A stretch of DNA of 64,000 bases from Hydractinia symbiolongicarpus (taxonomy: Eukaryota > Cnidaria > Hydrozoa > Anthoathecata > Hydractiniidae). The first letter of the stretch is position 1. Each line of letters begins with the position of its first letter. A program made the position numbers and the translations under genes. The DNA is taken from positions 9,796,001 through 9,860,000 of the forward strand of contig NC_079882.1 of assembly GCF_029227915.1 (NCBI RefSeq), written 5' to 3'. Of the stretch, positions 11,467 to 23,200 are shown piece by piece. The notes beneath the pieces are model-generated. The model was given only the letters and a program-made list of their open reading frames with translations, searched no databases and was not told where the DNA came from.

Positions 11467-12729
11467 CTATGCAAACTTGCCCTTAATTGTAGCATTCCCA
11501 ATAAAAAGACACAAAGGGCCAAGTATTAACGCCCACATAAGGCGTAACTTAGTAAGCGTAACGCCAAATATTGAATATCCCATTCCGTCAATCTCTTGGT
11601 GTTTCTCCACACGAGATGAAAAGTTAAACAGCGCATCAATGGATTTAAAGGGTGAATCTGTTTGCGCCATCTTTGAATAAGGAATTTCTAATATTTTCGC
11701 GATCAATTTTTTCTGTATATCAGCGACTTTTGTCAAGTTGTACCATGGTAACGTAAATAGCAAAACAACTTCTACAGAAAAAATTACGAATGAGCTAACA
11801 ATTTCGAATAGTATAAGCGAAAAATTAGCATTCCTTTTGTAACTAATAGCCATCTTGAACATGTTTGCAGTGGTATAAGCTGTGAGAGAACCCCACAGAA
11901 AGGTGATTAATGTGAGCACTGATATGTATGTGTGAAAGTTTGCCGCAATATCTTTTATTTTACGATGAATATGTAAATACTCCTGAAATAAATCATCCAA
12001 TATCTTTGTCGCTTGCTTCACACGTTCAAAGTATTCCTCCAGCTCAATACACTGAAGCGAGCTAATGTGTACCACGTAGAAAAGAAATGGCAGGGAAACC
12101 ACCCTAGTGTAACACGAGCTTAAGAGTTCGAGAAAATCTATCCAGCCGTAGTGCATGGAAGGGATTTCTGACGTCATTTCAATTATGACTGGACCAAGAA
12201 TTGAGAGAAACGGTAATGCGGTCAAACAAAACCAAGACCAACCAATTAATAGGTTGATCTTTTTGTTGCGACTGCGTAATTTGCTTTTTAATCGATTTAG
12301 CTGTTCCGTGGATTGAACGTTCTCTTTTAATCGAGTTATGATCCTGACAACATAGTTGGGATATCGAGCAAATAAATACATTCCCATATTATGCAAAATA
12401 ACAAAGCGAACATTTCGAACAATTTGAAAAATAAACATCACCACCATCGTGAAAGGTCCAATAAGTGAGACTGTCTCTTTATAACGTACAGCAAAAAAAT
12501 ACATATTGAATCCAAAACAAACCCAAACTAGAACCAATGAAATTACTCGAAATACACGATGAAATCTTCTCTGTGTTGAAGATGTGTATGCTGGATTTGA
12601 ATCAACGCATTGAAAAACACGGCACATGTACTTATGAAGGAACGAATGACGAGAATCAAAAACGTCGTCATCATCTGCGATGTCGTGTGAAGTTTCAAAA
12701 ACATGATAAGAAGTAGTTAATCCTTCCAT
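11467..12729 (-). CDS. Seven-transmembrane protein, probably gustatory-receptor-like
   Basis: A 420-residue uninterrupted frame with an ATG start at 12729 and a TAG stop. The N-terminus is hydrophilic and acidic (residues 1-55). Seven hydrophobic segments lie at about 60-80, 88-112, 159-183, 197-223, 267-289, 303-328 and 388-411. A long charged loop containing an LEEYFERVKQATKILDDLFQEYLH-like stretch (given in part, residues 230-262) precedes segment 5. An intracellular N-terminus, a helical loop before the last three segments and a segment 7 near the C-terminus are typical of the insect gustatory/odorant receptor superfamily and its cnidarian Grl relatives. I do not see a clean TYhhhhhQF motif in segment 7. 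The call therefore rests on topology and length. Alternative: an unrelated orphan seven-pass membrane protein. It has no introns, unlike the neighbouring genes. Confidence 0.65.
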   Translation of the reverse strand: MEGLTTSYHVFETSHDIADDDDVFDSRHSFLHKYMCRVFQCVDSNPAYTSSTQRRFHRVFRVISLVLVWVCFGFNMYFFAVRYKETVSLIGPFTMVVMFIFQIVRNVRFVILHNMGMYLFARYPNYVVRIITRLKENVQSTEQLNRLKSKLRSRNKKINLLIGWSWFCLTALPFLSILGPVIIEMTSEIPSMHYGWIDFLELLSSCYTRVVSLPFLFYVVHISSLQCIELEEYFERVKQATKILDDLFQEYLHIHRKIKDIAANFHTYISVLTLITFLWGSLTAYTTANMFKMAISYKRNANFSLILFEIVSSFVIFSVEVVLLFTLPWYNLTKVADIQKKLIAKILEIPYSKMAQTDSPFKSIDALFNFSSRVEKHQEIDGMGYSIFGVTLTKLRLMWALILGPLCLFIGNATIKGKFA

Positions 12730-13440
12730 ACTGCACGTTGACGATATTTCAGTAGTAATTAATATACAAAAAATTTAAGATAAAGTTTAACATTTTGTTG
12801 GCCAATGTTTTGTTTAAATAAACACCCTCATTGTCTTTTTTAATCACAGTGGCTTTTGTAATATTTTTAAAGAAATTTGAGTTTTATCGTCCGCGATGGA
12901 GAGGTAACATGACATAACCCGAAAAGTTTTATTGTTGGGGAAATTGCAAAGTTGAAAGAAACATAAATGAAAGAATCTAAGTTTTGGTTTCTCTTTAAAA
13001 TTAAAATTTGTTTAAATTACAATCTTGGACATAAATTATTGCAAAGCTCGTAGCCACAAGCAATTAAGAAAGCCGTTTCTATGCAAGTAACACGCACTAC
13101 GAACTTGTCAATGTCCAAAGCAGACACTTTAGGTTACTTGGTTACATCTAAGTCTTAAAAGGGTAAAAAAAATTTATTGAAGTCTCGGCCCACATTCATG
13201 TCAAAGTAAAACTTTTGCAGTCCACTGGATGCAGGATACTAGCTAAGCGGTGCCGCTTGGTTATTTTAAGCAATAGCAAAAAACGTATTTTTGCTTTAAT
13301 ATATTATGTCCAGGATTCTCGAGCGTTATACCACTACAAAAAAACTAACGTAAAGGGATCTGCCATCTAAAACTAACTTTGAATAGATCGAAAGTATATA
13401 TGAAAGGAGAATAAAAAATTGAATGATGATATTGCAATCT

Positions 13441-13534
13441 CAACCTCGATCCCAGGGATTTTTGATATAAGGAGAGAACGCGTACGCATCCTATCCTCCT
13501 ATCAAAAACGCTACAGGCCGCGGGATCGAGGTTG
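13441..13534. mobile_element. Foldback element with 10-bp flanking duplication
   Basis: The ends are CAACCTCGATCCC and its complement GGGATCGAGGTTG. The inner arms also pair (TTTTTGATA against TATCAAAAA). The left arm has lost the block containing CCTGTAGCG that the right arm keeps. Flanks ATTGCAATCT (13431-13440) and ATTGCCATCT (13535-13544) match at 9 of 10 positions. Confidence 0.8.
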
Positions 13535-14013
13535 ATTGCCATCTAGCGAAGATTGATGACAGTAGAAAAAGATAAAACATTTGCAGTAAAATCACCTTTC
13601 TCATACTACCTCCGCATTTATTGCAAAAACGCTGCACCAAAAAGCGGGAAAACTTTTTTGTACCTTTCCAACGTCACAGTAGGCATAAATTACAGACCAC
13701 CAGAATATAGGACGGTTGCGTTTTGCAGACTGTGCAAGCAATGTTCTTTATGCTTTGAAAAAATAAAAAATTTTTAGTTTATTATATTTTTAACAATAAC
13801 TAATTATCTGAACCGAAAATTTCGTTCGGTGGGATAAACAAAAAGTCGTAACAACGAGTTTAAAACACTGTTACAGACAAAATGTTACAACGTTGAAATA
13901 GATAAAATATTAGGTAGACTATTGAAGATAAGGTAATTGGTAGGGTAGGTAGTTTTTATTACAGACGGTCCCAAGATCGTGCTGTGATGTTATCGTTCCA
14001 TGTTCAAAAAGTA

Positions 14014-14111
14014 CAACCTCGATCCCAGGGCCTGTAGCGTTTTTTGATATGAGGATGAAACGCGTTTCATCCTCATATCAAAAAACGCTACAGGCCCTGG
14101 GACCGAGGTTG
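14014..14111. mobile_element. 98-bp near-perfect palindromic foldback element
   Basis: Two 49-base arms (14014-14062 and 14063-14111) are complementary with one mismatch and no spacer; the centre is AAACGCGTTT. The ends are CAACCTCGATCCC and its near complement. Flanks CAAAAAGTA (14005-14013) and CGAAAAGTA (14112-14120) look like a 9-bp target duplication. Confidence 0.85.
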
Positions 14112-14964
14112 CGAAAAGTAAACAATTTCTGTTATTATTCAGAAGCGAAAAACATTAAATATGATGACAAAAAAGCAGACCATCACTGAAGTTATTTTAC
14201 AAGCTAAAAATATCATCGATTGTTTTCTGTCAACATAATTTCTCCAAGTTGTGCATCGATTGACGCACGGATTCCACAGAGTGATAAAAGAAAAGAAAAA
14301 TTCCTTCGACTGGTGCTTTTGTAGTGCATTCATACTGTCAAACAGAATAATTTTTTCGACGAGCTATTCTACCTATACAATTAGTTCGTCTAAATATAAA
14401 TACAGCTATTACCACCATTTTCCTGGAGATGAATTAATCGAAATTTGTAGAGATATACAAGATCCCCTAACGTTGGTACCAAAAACTCTTTTCGTTTACA
14501 CAGTAACATTTATCACAAACTAAATTGAGAGGAACGGAAAACAATTTTTTAGTAATTATTTAATTCAGCTGAACCACCACGGCAAAAAAATAGTATTTTT
14601 GTTAATATTTTTAAGTTTAATGTAAATATATTGGAGAGGAAAGAAATCTCATTAAAAAATCGAAACTTTTTTGTCGGTCAGCGCTGCGTCGCAACGAGAG
14701 GGCTGTTGGGTACCACAGCAATGTTGTTCTTGGCGTTTGTAATGTCATGCCGCGAATTTTTTTCTTGTGTGAACTAGTTTTTTTTAAATTTGTTTAAAAA
14801 ATTATTACAAACTTCTGTATGTTAATGACTTATAACGAAATTAGTACCGATGTCGTTAATCCAACAACAACACCAATAAAAAAACTGGAGACGATCTCTC
14901 TACCATCAAGGCTATCAGTTGGTTGCATATATTATAAACAAAGTAGATTGAAGCCAACTTGAGC

Positions 14965-15075
14965 ATCCTCGTCCCCAGGGTTTGTTGCCTGATGTCAAAG
15001 CCGCTAGAGCTTACTTGACGGCTAACAAGCCGACTTCGATGTCAAAAAGGCAAGAACCCCTCAGGACGAGGTGGT
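14965..15075. mobile_element. Foldback element with 9-bp target duplication
   Basis: The left end is ATCCTCGTCCCCAGGG and the right end is CCCCTCAGGACGAGGTGGT. Internal inverted pieces include TTGCCTGATGTC and GATGTCAAAAAGGCAA. AACTTGAGC (14956-14964) and AACTTGAGG (15076-15084) flank it. Confidence 0.75.
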
Positions 15076-15480
15076 AACTTGAGGCGAGGTGGTACAAAAA
15101 AGGATTCGTGTTGCAAACCTATGTTTTCTTCACAAAAATTAAAATCAATATACACTACCATGATAATAAATACAAAATTATATCAAATATTACATATGCC
15201 ATTATATAACAATGGTGGCTTCCTTAGCTTATATGATATTTCACGCCTGCTTTTTACGCCCTTAAGGTGGCGTAACGAAGGGTATAAATTTTACTAAAAT
15301 AAAGAATTGTAATCAATCCACGCAGAGCTCATCAATCTGTTAAAAAGTTACGTGGACGATAAAAAAGCTGTTTTATTGCGAAAACTTGCGCGAAAAAGCA
15401 TTTATTGCGTAATACTTATCGTTAAATAATCTCTATTTTCTCTGACTACTATTTAGTTGTAAATAAAATCTGGTCGGAAT

Positions 15481-15790
15481 CTACATTAACGAGTTATAAT
15501 CTACAATAGCGAGTAAGATTCTACATTAACGAATTATACACTACAATAGCGAGTAAGATTCTACATTAACGAGTTATAATCTACAATAGCGAGTAAGATT
15601 CTACATTAACGAGTTATAATCTACAATAGCGAGTTAGATTCTACATTAACGAGTTATAATCTACAATAGCCAGTAAGATTCTACATTAACGAGTTATAAT
15701 CTACAATAGCCAGTAAGATTCTACGTTAACGAGTTAGTATCTACAATAGCGAGTTAGAAATTATACTTATGAGTTAGAACTGCAATAGCG
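15481..15790 (+). repeat. 40-bp minisatellite built of two 20-bp halves
   Basis: Seven successive units of exactly 40 bp occupy 15481-15760, and a degraded eighth follows. Each unit contains CTACATTAACGAGTTATAAT followed by a half with CTACAATAGCGAGTAAG. The halves resemble each other, so an original 20-bp repeat was probably doubled and then amplified. Later units carry shared substitutions such as CAGTAAG. No coding potential. Confidence 0.9.
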
Positions 15791-16234
15791 AGTTAGAAAC
15801 AATTTGCATTTGGGAGTGACCATTCATTTATCATAGTTTCTAAGAAATTATACTTTTAAACTTATTTACAACAAATAAAACAACGTGTAATATACATTGT
15901 ATAAATCTCAAGTATCTCAAATCTCAATAATCTCAAAAAAAAAAAAAAATTCGCCATAAATTTCAAGTTTTTTCGCAAAAACTTTGCGCTCACAAACAGA
16001 CATTTTCTCACCTTTTCACCACAATTTTAACACCCAACATTTTGCAAAAAATAATGCTGAAAGCTCGCTTCAATTGGACTGCATTTTCCGCCATAGTACA
16101 AAAAGCTCAAAAGTAAAATCGTTGCGCTACACGACTTTTATAAGAAACATACTTTTCGGGTTCAGGCTGGATGTTTCTTAACCTTAAAAAAAATTTCTTG
16201 AAAATTTAGAGTCTGATGCCTGTTTTATCTTTTA

Positions 16235-16404
16235 TCTCTATAATAATAGCCGTCGTCTGTCTGTCTCTGGGCGGACCCCTCGCTGAGAAAAATGATGTTA
16301 CGGAAACACGAATATTAAACGCGATACATTTTTATCCACTTTGTTGCGACGGGTAAATATAAAGGACGGGCGAACCCGTGGATTTTTCCACGGGCAACGA
16401 CTAG
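16235..16404 (+). mobile_element. Non-autonomous Helitron-like element, copy A
   Basis: It begins with TC after a host A (16234) and ends CTAG (16401-16404). The 3' end has a hairpin with stem CCCGTGGA/TCCACGGG and loop TTTT, six bases before CTAG. Known Helitrons have a 5' TC, a 3' CTRR, a 3' hairpin and insertion between A and T without duplication. The next base after CTAG is the TC start of copy B. Confidence 0.8.
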
Positions 16405-16544
16405 TCTATATTATAAGACCCATATACGTCTGTCCGTCTTTGTCACGCAAAATAGTAGCTTAGCTGCGCAAGTAGAGAGACGCACGCAAAGCGGTATAAA
16501 AAGGACGGGTGAACCCATGGATTTTTCCATGGGCTAACGATTAG
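16405..16544 (+). mobile_element. Non-autonomous Helitron-like element, copy B (fused to A)
   Basis: It starts TCTATATTATAA directly after the CTAG of copy A. It contains the family blocks TGTCACGCAAAATAG and GCTTAGCTGCGCAA. The 3' hairpin is ACCCATGGATTTTTCCATGG, and the terminus is TTAG (one change from CTAG) followed by host T at 16545. The stem has undergone a compensatory change (CCCGTGG/CCACGGG to CCCATGG/CCATGGG). Confidence 0.8.
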
Positions 16545-17114
16545 TACCTTTAAAATTCTTATTTTGCGAGTTAGCAGTTGAAAGTACTCATAAAATAATC
16601 TTAGCATGTAGTTTAGAAACATTGTGTTTCTTATAAAAAAGACGTGTATAAAAAAGAGTGTATAGCGGCAAATGAAGTCGAGTTGAAGCGGCTCTACAAT
16701 GTATATAAATTTATTATATATAAAACGACAAAATTAAATTACTTCATTAAAGAAAAGAGTTAAAAAAATTTAACCGCATTAAATATCGCTTCAACATTTC
16801 AAACTTTAAGGCCAATTTGGCCGCAGCCTTCAGCGTTTTGTATCTAGACATGCACACTGAAGCACTAGAGCTTAAGTCAACTTCCAATTTTTTGCAGATG
16901 AACAACTATTTAAAAACCAATAAAAATTCAGACAACGCTGCCATCATCATTGTAATGAAAATGATGAGTACCGACGTTTTAACGTTTGGAAGCTGCGATC
17001 ATAAACTCTTTCACAAAAAAGACATGTTGAAACTTTTGAACAAAAATAAAAAAATAAATCCACCCTTCAGCGTTTGTCTACCATCTTGTAAACTTCTCGA
17101 AACATAAATAATTC
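16545..17114. other. Intergenic 3' of the N4BP2-like gene
   Basis: No supported gene. A 96-codon frame at 16817-17107 begins at TTG and has no recognisable domain. Confidence 0.5.
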
Positions 17115-17120
17115 TTTATT
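17115..17120 (-). terminator. Poly(A) signal of the N4BP2-like gene
   Basis: TTTATT on the + strand reads AATAAA on the gene strand, 83 bases past the TAA stop at 17203-17205. Confidence 0.55.
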
Positions 17121-17202
17121 TAAAATCTTGAAAAATCCTTACTTAATTATAAACATGAGATATTTAGTGGATATGGTTTTAAATAAAAATTCATAGGTTG
17201 AG

Positions 17203-20200
17203 TTACTTGACACCACTTCTCAGATAAACTTTTATCATGCCGCCGTTTTTCTGCAGTTCATACCTGTAAAACAAATGATGTAAGGTTAAGCGAGACGAAA
17301 AGTTCAAAAACATAACCAAGCAAGTAAAGAAGTATGTCAACACCTTAATTTCCGCACTTCTATACATCTTAAAACAGCACTCCTCACAGCTGAGACACCA
17401 TTTTTACTATGGTTACCACGACCAGTTATGATGTACACTATTCGATGATCGACTGCAAATAAACAGATATAAATGAATCAATAAAATGGGCGGACGAACA
17501 AAACGAAACGAAAGTACAGATTTGACTTCCAGTCTCGTTTTAATCAACTTAACAGAGTGTCATACCTTGATATGCATTGTCAAGAAAGTTCTTTGCAGCT
17601 CTTACCGCTTCATCAGCATGTAAACCATGCAAATCTATAATTTGCTGTTTTGTCATGTATCGCTTGTTCCTGAAATTTGATTTTAATAAAGCCTTGGATT
17701 GATTTTAATAAAGCCTTGGATTACTTTTTTTAACAAACATATTGGTAGAACAAACCATAAAATTTACGGTAATTTTCAGATCTGAAATTTAATTTAGCCA
17801 ATGTTTTGACATAGAAATAGTTGATTGACTATTTAAACCTAAAATTCTTAACATTTACCATTTTTTAACATTTAATTATTGCCATATCGAAGATAAAATT
17901 CCTGACTTGTTTCTGACATTTTGGCACCTTGTTTTTTTCTTCTATATAGAATAAAAGTATATATAGCCTTATTAGTTATGAGGGTCTGTTTACTGACTTC
18001 AGAGTTAAATCTCGTCTGAATTTTTTGCGCTTTTTTCAAATTATCTCTGACTTTAAAATAAATTTGAAATGATTTCAAACAAATTAGGCGAGAAATTACA
18101 TCTATTTGGCAATTTTCTTCTTCTTTAATTCAATTAAAAAGCTATTAAATGACTAATTACTGGTAATTGCTATAAAAAATACTTTCTATTTTTGATTCAT
18201 TAACTCCGCTAAAATTGCGACCAAAAGTTTATTGGTCCGGAATAAAGTTGTTTCATTTCTTAAAAACCACAAGTAGTTGATAGATGTTATACAACATAAA
18301 ATTATACCCCCAAAAACATACCGTCTCTGAAGAGTTAAATCTGCAGCACGCGCATGCGCTTCTTTCATTTTCATTGTATGTTGTCGTGCCTGTAACGTGA
18401 AAAAGTGGATATATAACCGCAAGAGTAAAATATAGGCATGACTGGGTGCCATATATCATGCACTGTTTTTGCATTTAACCCTGTACAACTTGTTACAGTG
18501 AAACAACAATTAAAAGTACATGTTCCAAATTTTCGAAGCTAAGTATAACAAAATTTGGAGTTTAAATAGTTCCACAGCAATTTTGTCCATCAATAAGCTC
18601 ATGATTAAAAACGAGTTAAAATTAACTATTCTCATGTTTTGCTACATGTTTCATTCGTTTTCCCCGATTTTAAAATTGCAGATTGCAAAACAAGATGACG
18701 TCAGTAAAAAAATTACTCATTTTTGTGTCATATTGATGTTACATCACTTTATTAGGAGTTATAGAGAGTGGACGCTTTACTCCCGTCATATCTCATTAGT
18801 TTCACAATTTTGGGAGGTATTGAAGATTTTAAGAGGTTTGGGGGTCAAATTTTAATATAATTTGTTCCACATTTTAGAATAGTGTTCTGAATGTATTCAG
18901 CAGAGAGAAATCCGAGAACAGTGGGGACTTCAGAATATAAACACATCAAATATTTTCAAGGAGGGGTGTGGTAAATTGACACATGCGTTGGTAAGCAAAA
19001 AAAATACCTTGTCAGCATAATATTGAGCCACGTCCCCTTTTTTCTCTTGAAAAGCTTTCGCAGCCTTTTGGTAGCATTCAGTACGCAGGTTTCTATGTAA
19101 AATTGCTTCAGCTCGAAAATCTCCGTAGTCTTGTGTTTCCTCATTCATATCTTGATAGAGAGAGTTGTTAGAATCCGGAGAAATAACGATCACAGGTGAT
19201 TCGGCTTGTTGAAGATGCGGCGTGGAGTTAGATGCGAGGATTTTTTTCCGAGGTGGTGAAGAAACAAGTTGCCAGTTATCACCACCCCCCTCAGCGTGCA
19301 CGTTCTTTACAGACTGGTTGGTTAATCCACATGAGTCACTGACCAGTTTTGTAGCAGCTTCAAGATTGTAACTTAGATAATAAACGAATAAAAATGAAAT
19401 ATTCACAGCAAAAGCATTATTTTAATCTTTGTTTGCGCGTAATTTGCATTACCTAGAAGCTTCCAATACTTGATTCAAGTCATCCTCATCAACTCCTGGA
19501 AACTTATTGTACAATTCATTTCGTATTTTTATCTGCTTCGGAGTAAGCTTACTGCCATCCTTAATAAAGATATGAAAAAAAAAATGGTAAAACGTTATAT
19601 AGTGGATAGCGGATATGTACTTTGTATCGTAGCTTTTTAAACTGTCAAAAAAAACATTCTGTGGATTCTTGTTTTTACGTAAATACAAGGGTGGTTTCTT
19701 ATTCGACAGGGACACTTCTCCAAGGGGTGCTAGTTCGATGCATTACTGCATTCCGTTTTCAAGCGCATATTAAAAAGAGAAACACACCAACCTTTGGCTG
19801 TGAGGTTGAAGGTTTAACTAAAAACAAAAAGGAAAATTTGTATATGGTATATTTAATAAAAACATTAGAAGAAAAAGCCAATATCGTAGAAAGGTTTATT
19901 CATCTCGTCCCTAAACCTAGAAACATGAAAATACATTAGCCCTTGCATGGTGGCAAAATGTTTGTGGAATAAAATATCGCCTTTTTAGTAAGGTAGATAC
20001 CCTTCCACCCTTCAAGGGCGGCATAATGTTCTATTTAACCGGTCTGCTTTCAAACAATCCCTATACTATCTATCCCCTGAAGAAAAACGGAAACCTGCTT
20101 TGGATGAAAAAGAAAACTAGAAAAAGTATAAAATATTTAAAGCTTTTAAAAATCTTTCTAAAAAAGCCTGTTGTTTTGACTTTTTTCAACCTTCGGAGCT

Positions 20201-23200
20201 CCTTTTCAAACCTCCTAAATAATGCAACAGACATATTTGAGAAATGACAATCATACCTGGTTCAAGCGTTTTCCAAGGACTCGAAGGTGAAAATAACGTA
20301 CTACCAGTAGTTGAAAATTGTTTATCAATAGGCAGTGGCTTTGTTTTCTTTTTCTTCGACTTTCCCCGACCATCCGTATTTTCAATGGAGAGATTTTCTT
20401 CATCTTGTAAACGTTTTGCGTATTCTTCGTCTGTTTATAATAAAATGTGAATCATTTCTTCTTTTTCACAAGAAAATTAACTAATTTCTAAGAACATTAA
20501 TGTCTGTGCCATGACGCTAAATTTTAAAAGTTACAAAATTTTCGCGCAACATTTTTTTTCACACACGAGGTGTTTTGAAACACCCAATAAGCCAAAAATG
20601 GCTATTGTCAAAAAAAAAAAAAAAAAAGTTTCCCGAAAATAAGGAATATTTGGATAGATGTAAAGTTAGAATAAAAGTAGCTTTTTAAATTGAACAATTT
20701 TTACAATTTCAATAATGCGGCAGCGGATTACCATGTCTCAATTAAGAAACAAAAAAAAAACTGAAATAAAAAATATGTTAAACACTATTTTAAAAGCAAC
20801 ATTTATGAACAGTTACGAAAAAAAGAATGTACATACCACCAGCAAGCATACAATCTGCATTTCGTTTTTTTGTCTAAAATAGGCATCATTATTAGAATAA
20901 ATTTGATGCAAAATTGGGTTTTATATGAAGTGTTCTGATGATAAATTTATTAAATTGTAACGAGGATTGATTTTCGGAAATGCCAATCTTTAAACAGCCC
21001 AAACCTCAATTTGGAGGAAAAAACGTTTGGACACATGAATTTAATCTCGTGAAATTCGTGTCACAGGAATCACAATTTTAACTCTCTTTCTCATAAAAAC
21101 TACCAGTTATTTCGTAGTGAGATCTTCAATAAATTTTCCATCTGTTTTGCAGTTATTTTAATCAATTCCAAAGTAACAGAGAATATACACAGTGTAAACC
21201 CACCTTAATAGCCTGAAGCCAATTTGAATACATCTTCTTACCAATGTCCTCGTCCATAACAAATACATAGTCATCATCTGAAAGCATTTCTAAATCAACA
21301 GAGAAAAATATGAATATCATTAAAATAACACGAATGAATGAAAAATAGAAAGTTTTAATACTCACCATTTAAATCAGTTTCTTTGCCATATTTCTTTATC
21401 AATTGTTCACCTAACTTTTGATCAATAGCTATTTTCAACTTCGCATCCTCATTATCAATATCACACAAAAACATACCCCCTCTGGGTTGCAATTCAGTTC
21501 CCGACTGTACATCAATGTCTCGCAAAACACCTGCAGCTTCAATCTCTATGTCGTCATCATCGTTGATAGTGACGATGTCATCTTCGTCAGGCAATTCTTC
21601 AACTTGGGATAAACGAGACAAGTAATCAGACGTCCTAAGTAAATCTCCATTATATCGTTTTAACCAATCTTTAAGAAATGCAGCAGAAAAATCTGGAAAA
21701 CATTCACACAAAAACTGAAGGCTGAAATTTAGCTGCTCGTTATTGACTAGCTCTGGCATTTGGTCTTTTACCCATTTTTTCTTTGAATCATGCATGTCAA
21801 CATCAATGCTTGTGACAAAATCAACATCCGTTCCCTTTTTAACCTGATTGGGTGGATGTTCGTCTGACCAAGTTTTATATGAATTTACAATTTGTCCAAT
21901 TCTGCCTTGAGAATTCTGTTTATTTGCACTAGATTGCATTTTAAAATCATTATCCAATACAACGCGAGTTAACAGAGGAGGTTCAGAAAATAAATCCTGT
22001 TCTTTTCCCTTTTTCAAGTTATTAGTTTCCTTATTTGTTGACTTTTGGTTATTTTTGGAACTACTTGGTAACTGAATCTCGTTGTTTTGTTCTTTAGTCA
22101 AGTCAGTGGTATGAAAAGGCTTATTCTAAAAGGTCAATAAGAATATCATTCCAGATTTACAAAGTCAAATAACATTATTTTTTTTAGTAAAGTAGTGTCA
22201 CTTATATTTTTCATTCTCTACAAATTAGAGCAATTTCAACCGAAAACCTTAGAGGACGTTAACATGAGAAGTGTGAAATGATTTACACTGTTCTTATTCA
22301 CTAAAAGAACTGCTATCACTTAACAACATTGATAGAAAAGTAACTTCATTATACTGCTGATATACCTTGGCAAATCATACATATTCTATGGAGATTAACT
22401 ATTACATCCTCTCATAACTTAATAACATATGGTTGTTGCATAAATAGCAAAACTTATCTAAGAGATTCTGGAAAGTTGAAGATTTTAGAAGCTTCTAGTA
22501 TACAAAAAAACGTTAGACGTTTCTAAGAGAAGCGGTAATTCTGTATTCAGACTGGTCTTTTTCAGTATCAGTTGAGCAAGCCGACTTGACATCAGCTTTA
22601 AGTAATTATCAATGATTATCGACATATAAATCCATGACACCTTAAATCATATAAATATTTTCTTTCCTTACAATTTTTTTACAAGTACCCACCCACACCA
22701 TAAATCATTAAAATCCAAACAACAAATTGACGAAAACACACAAAATGAGCATACTTACTTCTCGCTGAATCACCTGTGTCTTACTAGTTGGTGAATAAGT
22801 GACAAACACATTTTCAATTCCATCAACGACCTTAGTGATTTCAAAATCTTTTATAGATTTATTCGGACGATCTTCAAACTGTTTTTGATTATTAGAACTA
22901 CCTTGTATTGCTAATTCTTCTTCAACATCCAATTCACACGAAGTAATGTTTGTTTTGGTTATAATGCGTCTGTGTGTCATTGGACTATGTTCGGGAGACT
23001 TGCGTTGGTGAGATGTTGGACTATTTTGGGGTGATTTTAGGTGTCTTCTATGATTAACTGGACTGTTAGGAGGAGACCTTTTCCTCACCCCTCTACCAGG
23101 AACATTCTCTACAGGTGGTACGTAATTTGGATTGATCATACGTATGAGACCTGTGACAGTAATGTTTCGTTCATATCGAGCCAACATATTCTCAATTGCT

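Larger units (their letters stand above)
12730..15480. other. Intergenic, foldback-element-rich
   Basis: No gene supported. It contains three foldback elements (13441-13534, 14014-14111, 14965-15075). Reading frames of 60-90 codons here overlap these palindromes or lack any recognisable domain. Confidence 0.55.

Noticed and set aside
15481-15790. CRISPR array
   Set aside because: The repeat is continuous with no unique spacers, and the genome is eukaryotic; it is a minisatellite.
16817-17107. 96-codon + strand frame as a gene
   Set aside because: It starts at TTG, has no domain and no splice signals, and sits just downstream of the N4BP2-like poly(A) signal.
18930-19406. Separate 158-residue - strand gene
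   Set aside because: It is exon 15 of the N4BP2-like gene (19008-19371) plus intron read-through at both ends.
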